From Liolophura sinensis (Eukaryota > Mollusca > Polyplacophora > Chitonida > Chitonidae): a stretch of DNA of 64,000 nt. Positions 26,000 to 38,078 of this stretch are shown here, piece by piece. Under the pieces are notes generated by a model. That model was not told the DNA's origin. It made no database searches and was given only the letters and a program-made list of their open reading frames with translations. Position 1 is the first letter of the stretch; every line of letters starts with the position of its first letter. The position numbers and the translations under genes were made by a program. The stretch covers positions 62,001-126,000 of the forward strand of contig NW_027017967.1 of the NCBI RefSeq assembly GCF_032854445.1, in the 5' to 3' direction.

Positions 26000-27100
26000 T
26001 TCCGAGGTTGACAGGTGCAAATATGCATACAGATCCGGATATGATTTCTTTAATTTTACACACACACCATTCAAAATTGACATACTTAATCAGCAATGCA
26101 TGTAGATATTTCCCAACTAATCAGAAGTTCCATAAAAATTTGTAACAAATTATTTGGTGGGGGAAACTGTGTCATACCTGTATTTCAATGTTGACGGGTG
26201 CAAATCTGCATTCAGATTTAGATACGTTTCCTTAAATTCCAGACACACACCATTCAAAATTGGCATCCTAGATCAGCAATGCATGTAGATTATTCACAAA
26301 TAAGCAGAAGTTGGATAAAACACATTTAAAAAAATATTTGGGGGTGAAATCTATCTCTTAAGTCATGTCTTCAATGTTGATGGGTGCAAATGTGCATTCA
26401 GATCTGCACATGATTCCTTTCACTTCACACACACACCATTCAAAATTGGCATCCTAGATCAGCAATGCATGTAGATTATTCACAAATAAGCAGAAGTTGG
26501 ATAAAACACATTTAAAAAAATATTTGGGGGTGAAATCTATCTCTTAAGTCATGTCTTCAATGTTGATGGGTGCAAATGTGCATTCAGATCTGCACATGAT
26601 TCCTTTCACTTCACACACACACCATTCAAAATTGGCATCCTAGATCAGCAATGCATGTAGATTATTCACAAATAAGCAGAATTTGGATAAAACACTTTTA
26701 AGAAAATAACTGGTGGGGGAAACTCTGTGTCATACCTGTATTTCAATGTTGATGGGTGCAAATCTGCATTCAGATTTGGACATGATTCCTTTAATTTCAC
26801 AAACACACCATTCAAAATTAGCATGCTCAATCAGAAATGCATGTAGATTATTTACAAATAATCAGAATTTGGATAAAACACTTTTAAGAAAATATTTGTT
26901 GAGAGAAACTATGTTTCATACATGTAACTTGATGTTAATAGGTGAAAATTGGCATTCCGATTTGGACATGATTTTTTTAAATTTTATACACACCCCATTC
27001 GAAATTGGCATCTTCAATCAGCAATGCATCTACTTTATTTACAAATAATTGAAAGTTGCATAAAAAACCTGAAAAAATCATTAGGGCTGGTCAGCTATCT
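26000..27100 (+). repeat. satellite array, ~177-188 bp monomer (array 1)
   Basis: Six monomers begin at GTTGACGGGTGCAAATCTGC or a close variant, near 26014, 26191, 26375, 26560, 26748 and 26935. Each holds a conserved core CACACACCATTCAAAATTGG followed by CAGCAATGCATGTAGATTAT. The monomers at 26346 and 26531 are nearly identical, showing recent tandem copying. Confidence 0.9.
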
Positions 27101-28850
27101 TTCATTCCTTTGTTTATGTTACCATTCTTCAAGATCGCATTTGAAGGTCTAGGTCGAGGTAAAGGTCAGATCTGACTTCGGATTCGTGATTTACGACGTC
27201 GATTAACCCAGATACTAAAGTTTGAGGTCAATTTGGGAAAAAGAGTTTCTGAACCCTATCTAATAACATGGGTCCTATTGCTTTAACATCGGAGCTATCT
27301 AATAACATTGGCCCTATGCTTTAACCTGGAAAATGAGTTGAAAACTTTTTTTTTTTCGATCGACCTCAAACTTTGACACAAAGGGTAGTCGAGGTCAGAG
27401 ATTAGGAATATGAGGTCGGTTTTGACCTTGACCTCCATCTTAACCTCTAAAATGGCGGTCGAAATTTTGACCCTTCTTTTGAAAACCTTTCAAAACTTCT
27501 TTACTGACGCACGACCTTGACTTTTTGATATTTAATGGCCCTGAGACCTTCAAGTTGAACCATGACCCCGGATTTGATCTTTGACCTATAAACTTCTTTT
27601 AGATAGTACAATCGGATTGCACTATCTGAAAGCCAGGTTAAAAGTTGGAGGTCAAACAAAAGGATATAGTTCGACTTCAACGTCATTGGAGCACTATGTG
27701 TCAAAAAGTCAGGGTCAAGGAAAAATTAGGGATTTGTTTAGAATTGTTCAAAGTGAAGGTCAAAATTTTGACCGCCATTTTGAAGGTTAGGGTCATTGTC
27801 AATGTCAAAACCGACCTCATATTCGTTACCTGTGAGCTTGATTACCCCTGGTTTTAAAATTTGAGGTCAATCAAAGACAAAGGGTTTTCGACCGATTTTT
27901 CGCCCTTTGACAAAAAAATTGGTCCGAAATTTTTTTTCTCCGATTGACCTGTAAATTTAATACAGGGGGTAATCGAGGTCAGAGGTCAAGAATCCGAGGT
28001 CAGATTTGATCTTGATTTCGACCTTGACCTCCAAAATGACGCTTTAATCTTTGAGACCTCATTTTAGAAGTTAAGATTGAGGCGGAGTTCAAAATCGACC
28101 TCGGATTCGTGATCCCTTGATTACCCCTGGTATTAAAGTTTGAGGTCAATCAGGGAAAAAAGAGTCATTGGAGCACTACCTGTCAAGAAGTCAAGGGTAT
28201 GGAACAGTTAGGGATTTGCTGAGAACTGTTCAAAATGAGGTTTAAAATTTTTACCGCCATTTTGAAGGTCAAGGTCAGCGTCAAGGTCAAAACCGACCTC
28301 AGATTCTTGATAACCGACCTCGAATTACCTTTGTATTAAAGTTTGGGGTCAATCGAAGACAAAAAGTTTTCGAACGATTTTTTGCATTATGGGGGCAAAA
28401 AAAAAAAAAAAAAATGGGTCAAAACCTTTTTGTCTCCGATTCGGTTCAAACTTTAATACAAGGTGTAATCGAGGTCAGAGATCAGGAAAATTAGATTCTT
28501 TTTTACCTCTATCTCGATCTTGACCTCCGAAATGGCGGTCGAATGTTTGTCCTTAACTTTGAACAATTATAAAAAATTCTCTAATAGAGCCTTGACCTTG
28601 ACCTTTTGACACGAGATGCTGCAATTACCTTGAAGATAAATCGTGACCTTTTCGTTTACCTCCAATCTTTGCCATACTTTTGGGATAGTGCGTTCCGAAT
28701 GTACTATCTGAAATGTAGGTCAAAGGCCAAACGTTACTGAGTGGGTCACTGGTCAACTGAGAAGTCATGGGGGCATGACATATCCAAGTTCAAAGTCAAG
28801 AGTCAACTGGGGATTTTTTTTTAACAATTTTCAAAGTGGAAGCTAAAGTT
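27100..28850. repeat. AGGTCA/TGACCT-rich repeat segment (1)
   Basis: The segment is packed with AGGTCA and TGACCT on both strands (for example GAGGTCAGAGGTCAAGAATC, CTTGACCTCCAAAATGGCGG) and short phrases such as GATTACCCCTGGTATTAAAG that recur within it and at 37.4 and 40.6 kb. There is no long open frame. It follows satellite array 1 directly. Confidence 0.8.
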
Positions 28851-29248
28851 ATTTGCAACATAGAGGGCGCTCCTTATAGGAATTTAACATGTGAAAAAAT
28901 AGGCGGGAAACATTACAGTACGTAATACATATGTAGGGTCGCGAAAACTGCACTTTTGGTGAAGCTCAAGTAACAGCAGCGTGTTGTGCTGAACAGTTTT
29001 ACAGAATTTTTGCTCCCGTGTCGACTGACTTACGACGTGGTAAGTACTAAATATTGCAATGTCAGTGGTTCATAAAGTATTCACATCCAAAAATCTAAAA
29101 GTACTAGCGGAAATTAAAAGTTGTCTCGGCGTTGTGCATCGCGAAACCGCGTTCCTGGAGGTAACTTATGTTGCCCATGTTAACTTCGTCAAATGTCTTA
29201 GTGTGATCCAATGTACATGCGATCAAACCTTCTTGTCTACAGCTGAAA

Positions 29249-30089
29249 ATGTCAGAATCAGATGAGTCGGAGAAAGTCTTTAAGAGGGTTAGAGGTTCCA
29301 AAAGGAAGATTGAGTCAGATACAGAGGAAGAATTTTCCTTCATCCGCCTTCGTGAGTCTCAGGTAAATGGCGATTGACCGGATTTGAACTTAACGTTGTC
29401 AGATGATACTATTACACAGGTTGTATTTATTTTATTGGTGTTTTGTGCGGTACTCAGAAATATTTCACTTGTAGCGGAAACCCGCCACCATTCGCCGGTT
29501 GCTGACAGACCTTACCAGCTTATATAATAGCAATAAGAAGATATTAATAATAGAATAGTATAACCTTATCTCTTCTATAGATACTGAGGAAGCGGGATTC
29601 CGAAACAGAAAGTGATCTAGACAGTGTAAAGTCCGAGGTAAGTAAGGCTTGTTTATTTCTGATCCATTTTCATATTAATATCACACATGCTGTCAATATT
29701 CTTATTCTTATTATTGTTACTATTATTTTCAGCAACTTTGTTATCGTTGATATTATTATTATTTTCAGCATCGTTTTCATTATTGTTGTTGTTGTTATTA
29801 TTATTATAATATCCTCCTTGTCTCAATCTCTTCTACAGAAATTGAAGGAGCGGGAAGAATGGGATACGGAAACCAATGTTGAGAGTGAAAAGTCCGAGGT
29901 AAGTAAGACTTGTTTATTTCTTGTCCATTTTCACACTTATTATCAATATCCTAAATACTGTCAGTATTCTAATTTTTTTCATTTTCAGCATCATGCTTAT
30001 TACTGTAATTATTTTCGCCATCATCTTCATTATTATTATTTTCAGCCTCATTGTTATTATTGATATTATTATTTTTAGCATCATGCTCA

Positions 30090-30146
<57 letters not shown>

Positions 30147-33100
30147 CCTCCTTATCTCAATCTCTTCTGCAGAAATTGAAGGAGCGGGAAGAATCGGGTA
30201 GGGAAACCAATGTTGAGAGTAAAAAGTCCCAGGTAAGTAAGGCTTGCTTGTTTCTTGTCCATTTCCGTACTTATTATCAATATCATAAATGCTGTCAACA
30301 TTCTTATTCTTATTATTATTGTTATTATTATTTCCATATCATTATTACAATAAAATAGGGTGGCTCAGTCGGTTAACGCGCTAGCGCAGCGTAATGACCC
30401 AGGAGTCTCTCACTAATGCGGTCGCTGTGAGTTCAAGTCCAGCTCATGCTGTCTTCCTCTCCGACCGTACGCGGGAAGGTCTATCAGCAACCTATGGATG
30501 GTCGTGGGTTTCCCTCGGGCTGTGCCCAGTTTCCTGCCACCATAATGCTTGTCGCCGTCGTATAAGTAAAACACCAATCAAATAAATAAATAATAATAAA
30601 TATCAATAAAATAAATAAATAAATAAATAACGAACCTTTTTCCAATTTTTCTTATTATTCTTAGTTTGTTGTTTCCCCCTTTTTTTTTTTCGTCTGCGAA
30701 CAGTCAGAATCGTCGGATTCCTCCGAATTTGATTGGCGTGCAGCCAAAATTACCCGAAGGCGGCGGCATTACCGACTTTCTTTGCAGAGAGCACCTAGGG
30801 GGCAATTTTCCGCGCAGGCCAGGTCCTGAGTCAACTGTCCTGAGTCCTGAGTCCTGAGTCCGGACGTCCGTTCACTCGCCTCAACAGACATCTCCGGGAC
30901 ATTCATGGATATTCCCCGAGGAAGATTACTTGCGTGAAGAATACGAAGTCGAAGACAAAGGGGAAAACACGCCTATGCCCGTTATGCAGCAAGGAGTTCG
31001 TTAGGGTTGACTCTCGCTTAGTCAACAAACACGGCCTGAAGCGGACAAGTAAAAAGTTCGCGCCCACCATGTCGATATTCTATGGTGAAGCAGACCAGCA
31101 AGTGGAACAAAGTGTGCATACTCCGACTTCTCATCAGGCGGATGATTCAAGTGTCTCGCCAATAGACACCAGCGTGGAGGTCCTGTCCCCGGAGGTGGCT
31201 TCCGAGGAAGGGGATGAGGACAGCGGCGGGACAATAGCAAAACCCACGCTAGAAGAGGTATATATGTCCCCGGAAGCGGCCAACCTACTTCAGACATTTT
31301 GTAACTGGCTTGAGTGTTTCGATGGAGGCCTGAGAAAACATTCTGGGGCCGAACAGCACACCACGCATGTGCGGAAGATCTGGGGAGACGTGTCCCTAGA
31401 ATACAACTTGGAGGCCTGTTTGGAACCGCAAGCCATTCGCCAGTGGATAAATTACACTATGAAAGCTGAAACCTTAGCGCCTGGGAGTGTGATGTCATAT
31501 TTATCTTCCTTTGGCCTATGGGCAAGGTTTTGTCGGGAGAAAAACATAAAGGGAGCTCAGACCCTGATCCCCAAGATAGCTGACTGGAATACGGCCATTC
31601 GAAAGAGTTCGCGGGCGGACACATGGAGGAAAAGGGTGAAACAGGCTGAGCTGTTTGTCACACCCAAAGATGTTCGAAGAGCTGACAGGTCTTTAGTGAC
31701 ACAGCGTGCCATCGCCCTTCTCGAAGGAGACTGTGCAGGTCCGATAAAGCTTGGCTTGTACCTGGATGTGGTGGCCTACCTGGCATTGAAGATTCTTCTT
31801 ATCACAGGGCAGCGCTCGGGCGCAGTCATCAACATCACACTGGAAGACTTTCGTCGCGCCCGTCTCGATAGCAAGGAAGAGAAAGGCGATGTCATCATCA
31901 CTGTCATCGAAAATAAGACTGCATACCATGGACCCGCCCATCTGTGTCTTCCCAGAGATGTGTTTAACCAACTGAATACTTATGTGCGGTCACTGCGGCC
32001 GAAGAGCGACGACAAACGCCTCTTCATCCGCCAGTCGAACGGGAGGGGTTTTGCAAACACTGAGATTACGACCCTGATCAGCTCCAGATATGAAAGGGTG
32101 CTGAAGAAGAAAATTAACGCGACAATAATAAGGAAGCCGGTCACGACACAAATGTGGTCGAAGCATCCGGAATTGAGAGGGGAGTTGTCGAGGGCCATGA
32201 GCCACAGTGAGCGCACAGCGGGAGAATGCTATGCTCGACAATTGGGGAAAACACGGATCATGGAGATAGCCAGTAAGATCAGAGACACCATGGCCGGTGG
32301 CCAAGCTTCTACATCGGCGTGTCATCCAAAGAAGACAGAGGGAACAGATGAAGAAGAACAATCCGCCACTGAAGCGAAATGTAAGTATAGATTGTGAAAT
32401 AACAAGCATTTCCGGCACGAAATATGTGGGCGCTGATACCCACCTGCTAAATAGAAGATACCGTTGTGACATGCTTTTCACGTTCCAGATTTATTTCAAA
32501 CGTTTCAATTTTCAGCCATAAGTGGGAAGGTCTGCCAGCAACCTGCGGATGGTCGTGGGTTTCCCCCGGGCTCTGCCCGGTTTCCACCCTCCATAATGCT
32601 GGCCGCCGTCGTATAAGTGAAATATTCTTGAGTACGGCGTAAAACACCAATCAAAAAAAAAATCAATTTTCATTAGCCTTATACTATTTTGTTTCAGTGT
32701 CCGACAAGTACCCGATGCTTAAACGGGGCATGCATGCCCTAATGGCCTCGGACAAACCCGAGGAGGCGGCAAAAGGCAAAGGCAAAGGCAGAGGGAAGTC
32801 CACCAAGGCAAAGAAGTCCGTGTTTCCCACAGAGGGAAAATGTAAGTTTTCATGCCTGGAATTGTGAGTGGAGGACAAATGCTAAAGTCATCATGGCGTT
32901 TCTTTAATAGAGATGGCCTGGAAGTCATTCATGGACTACGAATTTGAACTTTGATACGGAATTCATGCCTGGAATATCCACTGTCAGCCCGGCATCATTG
33001 AAAACTGATGACCGCTTTTCTCTTGTGTGTTACCGGCTTTATTTCCTATTTGTATAATTTCTTACATACCTTTGTCTTTGGGAGCTAGTGTTGAACGTTG

Positions 33101-34043
33101 TTTTGGAGATGGATCTTGCGATTGTCAACTTGGAACGCCCTTTACGGATTACGGATGGTATATGAATGTCGGATATCACGCTTATATTCTTAATTTCCAG
33201 ACACAGAAGAAGAAGTCAACAAGGCTCAGGAGGAACTGGGGTCTCCACCACTTTCTCCGCCAGAGGAGACACCAGAGGAACCAAAGTCTGATTCCCAAAG
33301 TCCGCAACGTGGTGAGTAAATCTTACCTTTTTTCCAAGATAACTGGAAGAACAAATAGGTAGAAATGTCCAGATGTACATGGAAGAAAATGTTTTCTCAC
33401 CATCGCATTCATGGTCTATTTTTCAGAACTACCTGAAGACGATACGGATGATGTACTAACGTGCCCCGGGTCTGCCGACCTAGCTTCATTTGCATCGAAC
33501 AGGGCTCTGGAGGAATTGGGAGCTCCACCATTTTCTCGGCAAGAGAAGACAAAGTCTTACATAGAGGAAGGGTCTGGTTCCCCAAATCCGCAACGTGGTG
33601 AGCAAATTTTACCTTTTTCCAAGATAACTGGAAGAATAAATAGGTGGTTAAATGGAAGAAAATGTTTTCTCACTATTGCATTCATGGTTTATATTTCAGA
33701 ACTAGCTGAAGACGATGCCGATGACATACTGACGTGTCGCGGGTCTGCAGAGCTGACCTCGTTTGCATCGACTAGGAGTGACCGGCCTTCCACTTCCTCA
33801 CCCGGCAAGCATGGCAGGCGGTGTTTCAACACAGACGATGTCGCCACCCTGTTTGAGCTGTGTAGAAACCATATTTCCTTGTTGTCTCCAGTCCCGTCCC
33901 ATCAAATGTGGACCATTTTGAGTAGCAGCGAGCGGGGCTCAAGGTTGCTGGAGAAGTACTCGGTTAAACAGTTGACGGACCGCATTAGGGCTGAAATTCG
34001 ACGCCGGAAAGGCCAGACGAAGAAATATATGTATGGTAAATAA
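29249..34043 (+). CDS. Crypton-like tyrosine recombinase, spliced gene
   Basis: Exons by GT/AG junctions: 29249-29362, 29581-29637, 29839-29898, 30173-30232, 30704-32380, 32698-32841, 33201-33311, 33427-33597 and 33700-34043. A 5' untranslated exon probably ends at 29039 (donor GTAAGTACT). The big exon encodes a CPLC zinc-finger-like segment followed by a tyrosine recombinase of the type found in Crypton elements. Numbering from codon 30934, the catalytic set is Arg ~293 (LLITGQRSGAV), Lys in ENKTAYHG, HSER ~424-427 and Tyr ~432 (ECYAR), all present. The N-terminal tail exons are acidic/basic (KLKEREE repeats) and the C-terminal exons are acidic. The start of the big exon is interrupted in every frame by a TGAGTCC tandem repeat at about 30826-30860. 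It may be a mobile Crypton or a domesticated gene. Confidence 0.75.
29700..30145. repeat. (ATT)n-type microsatellites in two introns
   Basis: Introns between the small N-terminal exons contain long TTATTATT runs (about 29700-29810, 29975-30145, 30300-30345). The introns look like copies of each other, as do the exons they separate. Confidence 0.85.
30358..30590 (+). mobile_element. tRNA-derived SINE, family 1, in an intron
   Basis: Head GGTGGCTCAGTCGGTTAACGCGCTAGCG, B box GTGAGTTCAAGTCCAGCTC, tail AAAACACCAATCAAATAAAT. It lies inside the intron before the large recombinase exon. Confidence 0.85.
32518..32656 (+). mobile_element. 5'-truncated SINE, family 1, in an intron
   Basis: Only the body and tail are present (CCTGCGGATGGTCGTGGGTTTCCCC to GAGTACGGCGTAAAACACCAATC), followed by an A run. 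It lies in the intron between the large recombinase exon and the next exon. Confidence 0.8.
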
Positions 34044-34425
34044 AGTCTTCACCTATTTGTTTATGGTCGTTTTGAACAGCAGTCCAACATTAAATGAAAA
34101 AGATAAGAGTTGTGAGGTGTGACATAAAGTTTCAAACACACTCGCCCTCAAAATAATTAATAAAAAAAAATTTGTAAATCCGGAAAGCCCGGAAGAAAAA
34201 TATTTGTATGGTAAATAAAGTCTTCACCTATTTGTTTATGGTCGTTTTGAACAGCAGTTCTATATTAAATGAAAAAGATAAGAGTTGTGAGGTGTGACAT
34301 AAAGTTTAAAACACACTCGCCCACAAAATAATTTAAAAAAAAATTGTAAATCCGGAAAGCCCGGAAGAAGAAATGTTTGTATGGTAAATAAAGTCTTCAC
34401 CCATTTGTTTATGGTAGTTTTGTCC
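34027..34425 (+). repeat. tandem triplication of the gene's terminal codons and poly(A) signal
   Basis: The segment GTATGGTAAATAAAGTCTTCACC, holding the last codons, the stop and an AATAAA signal, occurs at 34031, 34206 and 34379. The periods are about 175 and 173 bp. Each unit also carries ATGAAAAAGATAAGAGTTGTG and GTAAATCCGGAAAGCCCGGAAG. The third unit is truncated. Confidence 0.9.
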
Positions 34426-34639
34426 CCTCCAATAAATACAGTGTACATGATACATTGGCATTATATATTTATATATGGCGGTCTACCCACCATAATGCTG
34501 GCCGTCGTCGTATAAGTCAAATATTCTTGAGTATAAGTCAAATATTCAACCAATTCCATGGGTAACTAAGGCCCTAATCACCGTCCAATCACTTGCCGTC
34601 ATTAGGCCTACGTCTTAACACAGGAAGGGAGACAACTCT

Positions 34640-37400
34640 GGTACAGTCGACGCTTTCATTTGCACATTCATTATTCCTTATTTCATGACACCTTTAATTT
34701 TACACACACACCATTCAAAATTAACATGCTCAATCAGCAATGCATGTAGATTATTCACAACCAATCAGAAGTTCCATAAAAAAATTTTAAAAATTATTTG
34801 GTGGGAGAAACTATGTGTCATACCTGTATTTCAATGTTGACGGGTGCAAATCTGCAATCAGATTCCTTTAATTTCACACAGACACCATTCAAAATTGGCA
34901 TGCTCAATCAGCCATGCATGTAGATTATTCACAAGCAACCAGAATTTGGATAAAACAATTTTAAGAAAATATTTGGTGGGGGAAACTATGTGTCATACCT
35001 GTATTTCAATGTTGACGGGTGCAAAACTGCATTCAGATTTGTATATGATTCCTTTAATTTTACACACACACCATTCAAAATCGACATGCTCAATCAGCAA
35101 TGCATGTAGATTATTCACAAATAAGCAGAAGTTGGATAAAACGCTTTAAAGAAAATATTTGGAGGCGAAATCTATCTCTAAAGCCATGTCTTCAATGTTG
35201 ACGGGAGCAAATGTGTATTTAGATCTGGAGATGATTCTTTTAATTTTACACACACACTATTCAAAATTGGCATACTCAATCAGCAGTACATGTAGATTAT
35301 TCACAAATAACCAGAAATTGGATAAAACAATTTTAAGAAAATATTTGATTGGGGAAACCATGTCTCATACCTGAATTTAAATGTTGACGGGTGCAAAACT
35401 GCATTCAGATTTGTATATGATTCCTTAAATTTTACACACACACCATTCAAAATCGACATGCTCAATCAGCAATGCATGTAGATTATTCACAAATAAGCAG
35501 AAGTTGGATAAAACGCTTTAAAGAAAATATTTGGAGGCGAAATCTATCTGTCAAACCATGTCTTTAATGTTGATGAGTGCAAGTGTTCATTCAGATCTGG
35601 ACATGATTCCTTTAATTTCACACACAAACCATTCAAAATTGGCATGCTCAATCAGCAATGCATGTACATTACTTACAAATAAACAGCAGTTCGAAAAAAC
35701 GTTCATAAAGTGATTTATGGAAGGGAAACTATGTGTCATAGCCGTATTTTATACCCTGTCGCTTAACATATGAGGGGAGACAACCCTGATACAGTTATTC
35801 CTTAGAGCATTTTATGACACCCATACACTTTCATTCTACACAAACAAAGTTCAAAATTAATATGCAGAATCAGCAATGCATCTACATTACTCACAAGTAA
35901 ACAGCAGTTTGATAAAAAGTTGATAAAAAATTATATGGGGTGGAAACTATGTGTCGTGGTTTATTTCGTGTTTGACGTATGCATACGTATGCAAATATGC
36001 ATACAGATCCGGATATGATTTCTTTAATTTCACACACACACCATTCAAAATTGCCATGCTCAATCAGCAATGGATGTAAATTATTCACAACTAATCAAAA
36101 GTTCCATAAATAATTTTTTCAAAATGATTTGGTGGGGAAAACTATGTGTTATACCTGTATTTCAATGTTGACGGGTGCAAATCAGCATTCGGATTTAGAT
36201 ACGTTTCCTTTAATTTCACACACACACGATTCAAAATTGGCATGTAGAATCAGCAATGCATGTACATTACTCACAAAAAAGTAGCAGTTTGATAAATCGT
36301 TTAAAAAAAACTTCTATAGTTATAGTCATACCCCATTTCGAGGTTGACAGTTGCAAGTATGCATTCAGATTTGGATATGATTTGGGTGGGGGGGAAATCT
36401 ATCTCTAAAGCCATGTCTTCAATGTTGACGGGAGCAAATGTGTATTTAGATCTGGAGATGATTCTTTTAATTTTACACACACACTATTCAAAATTGGCAT
36501 ACTCAATCAGCAGTACATAAAGATTATTCACAAATAACCAGAAATTGGATAAAACAATTTTAAGAAAATATTTGATTGGGGAAACCATGTCTCATACCTG
36601 AATTTAAATGTTGACGGGTGCAAATCAGCATTCAGATTTGTATATGATTCCTATAATTTCACACACACACCATTCAGAATTGGCATGCTTAATTAGCAAT
36701 TCATGTAGATTATTCACAAATAACCAGATTTTGGATAAAACAATTTTAAGAAAATATTTGGTTGGGGAAACTATGTGTATTACCTGTATTTCAATGTTGA
36801 CGGGTGCAAATCTGCATTCAGATTTGCATATTATTTCTTTAGTTTCACATACACACCATTCAAAATTAACATGCAGAATTATCAATGCATGTAGATTATA
36901 CACAAATAACTGGAAATTGAATTAAACAATTTTGAGAAAGTATTGGGGGGGGAGGGGGAATCTATCTCTCAAGCCATGCCTTCTATGGTAGCAGCTCACA
37001 ATGTGCATTTGGAAATAACTCCTTTAATTTTACACACACACCATTCAAATTTGGCATGCAGATTCATCAATGCATTTACATTACTCGCAAGTAAACAGCA
37101 GTTCGAAAAAACGTTCATAAAAAGATTTTAGGAGGGGAAACTGTGTCATATCTGTATTTCATACCCTATCTCTTAACATAGGAGGGGAGACAACCCTGGT
37201 ACAGTTATTCCTTATATCATTTTATGACACCTTTAATTCTACACAAACAACATTTAAAATTGACATGCTCAATCAGCGATGCGTTTAGATTATTCACAGA
37301 TAACCAGAAGTTGGATAAAACACTTTTCAGAAAAGTAGCTGGGGGAAATCTATCTCTCAACCTATGCCTTCAAAGTTGGATAATAAAACTTAAAAAAAAA
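34640..37400 (+). repeat. satellite array, ~175-190 bp monomer (array 2)
   Basis: Same monomer family as array 1, about fourteen units, some truncated. Monomer starts GTTGACGGGTGCAAA lie near 34838, 35012, 35199, 35384, 35570 and onward. Breaks in the register near 35750, 36350 and 37140 suggest internal deletions or joins. Confidence 0.9.
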
Positions 37401-37860
37401 TATTAGGGTTGACGAGTTATCTGTCATTCTTTGGTTTATGTTACCGTCCCCCAGGAATGCATTTTGAAGGTCAAGGTCGAGGTGAAAGTCAGATCTGACC
37501 TCGGATTCGTGATTTACGACCTCGATTACCCCTGGTATTACAGTTTCAGGTCAATCAGGGAAAAAGAGTTTCTGACCCCTATCTAATAACATGGGCCCCC
37601 ATGGTTTAACATTGGGGATATCTAATAACATGGGCCCTATGCTTTAACGTGGAAAATGGGTCCAAAACTTTTTTTTGTGATCGACCGCAAGCTTTCATAC
37701 AAGAGCTAATCGAGGTCAGAGGTCACGAATACGAGGTCAGTTTTGAGCTCCACCTCCATCTTGACCTCCAAAATGGCGGTCGAAATTTGACCTCGATTTT
37801 GAAATTTTTTTTATAAAACCTCCAGACCTATGACCTTTTTTTCTAAACACACAGCCTTGA
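37400..37860. repeat. AGGTCA/TGACCT-rich repeat segment (2)
   Basis: Shorter version of the 27.1-28.85 kb segment, in the same orientation and again directly after a satellite array. It contains GAAGGTCAAGGTCGAGGTGA and TTGACCTCCAAAATGGCGGTCG. Confidence 0.8.
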
Positions 37861-37954
37861 AATTTGCCTCACAGATTCAATATACGATAAGAAATCGCGC
37901 AAGGACATTCATGGAAATTGTTGGCCAAAAGAAGAAACCAAAGAGTCAGCAGCA

Positions 37955-38070
37955 TTAGCCAGATGATACATCTGTTTCCCACTAACACCACGAGGAGGTT
38001 CTGCTGAATGGTTAGTGAAAGGGGCCAATTACCGTGCCCACGGACAAGGACAAACACACAAACACAGAAG
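37955..38070 (-). repeat. inverted copy of the sequence found after the myristoylation-signal ORF
   Basis: The reverse complement reads CACTAACCATTCAGCAGAACCTCC and then GTGGTGTTAGTGGGAAACAGATGTATCATCTGGCTAA, matching 3450-3520 and 21230-21300. GTAATTGGCCC motifs sit on its upstream side, as they do there. Confidence 0.8.
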
Positions 38071-38078
38071 ACGGCCAA

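Noticed and set aside
26713-27048. ORFs of about 100 codons in the satellite arrays
   Set aside because: They repeat with the ~185-bp monomer, carry no motif and recur at 34.8-36.9 kb in step with the DNA repeat.
29921-30358. Ile-rich ORF across the introns of the recombinase gene
   Set aside because: It is translation of ATT microsatellites, and it crosses clear splice junctions.
30360-30450. A tRNA gene at the SINE heads
   Set aside because: The A and B boxes are present, but the sequence does not close an acceptor stem and continues into a SINE body and tail. The same applies to the other copies.
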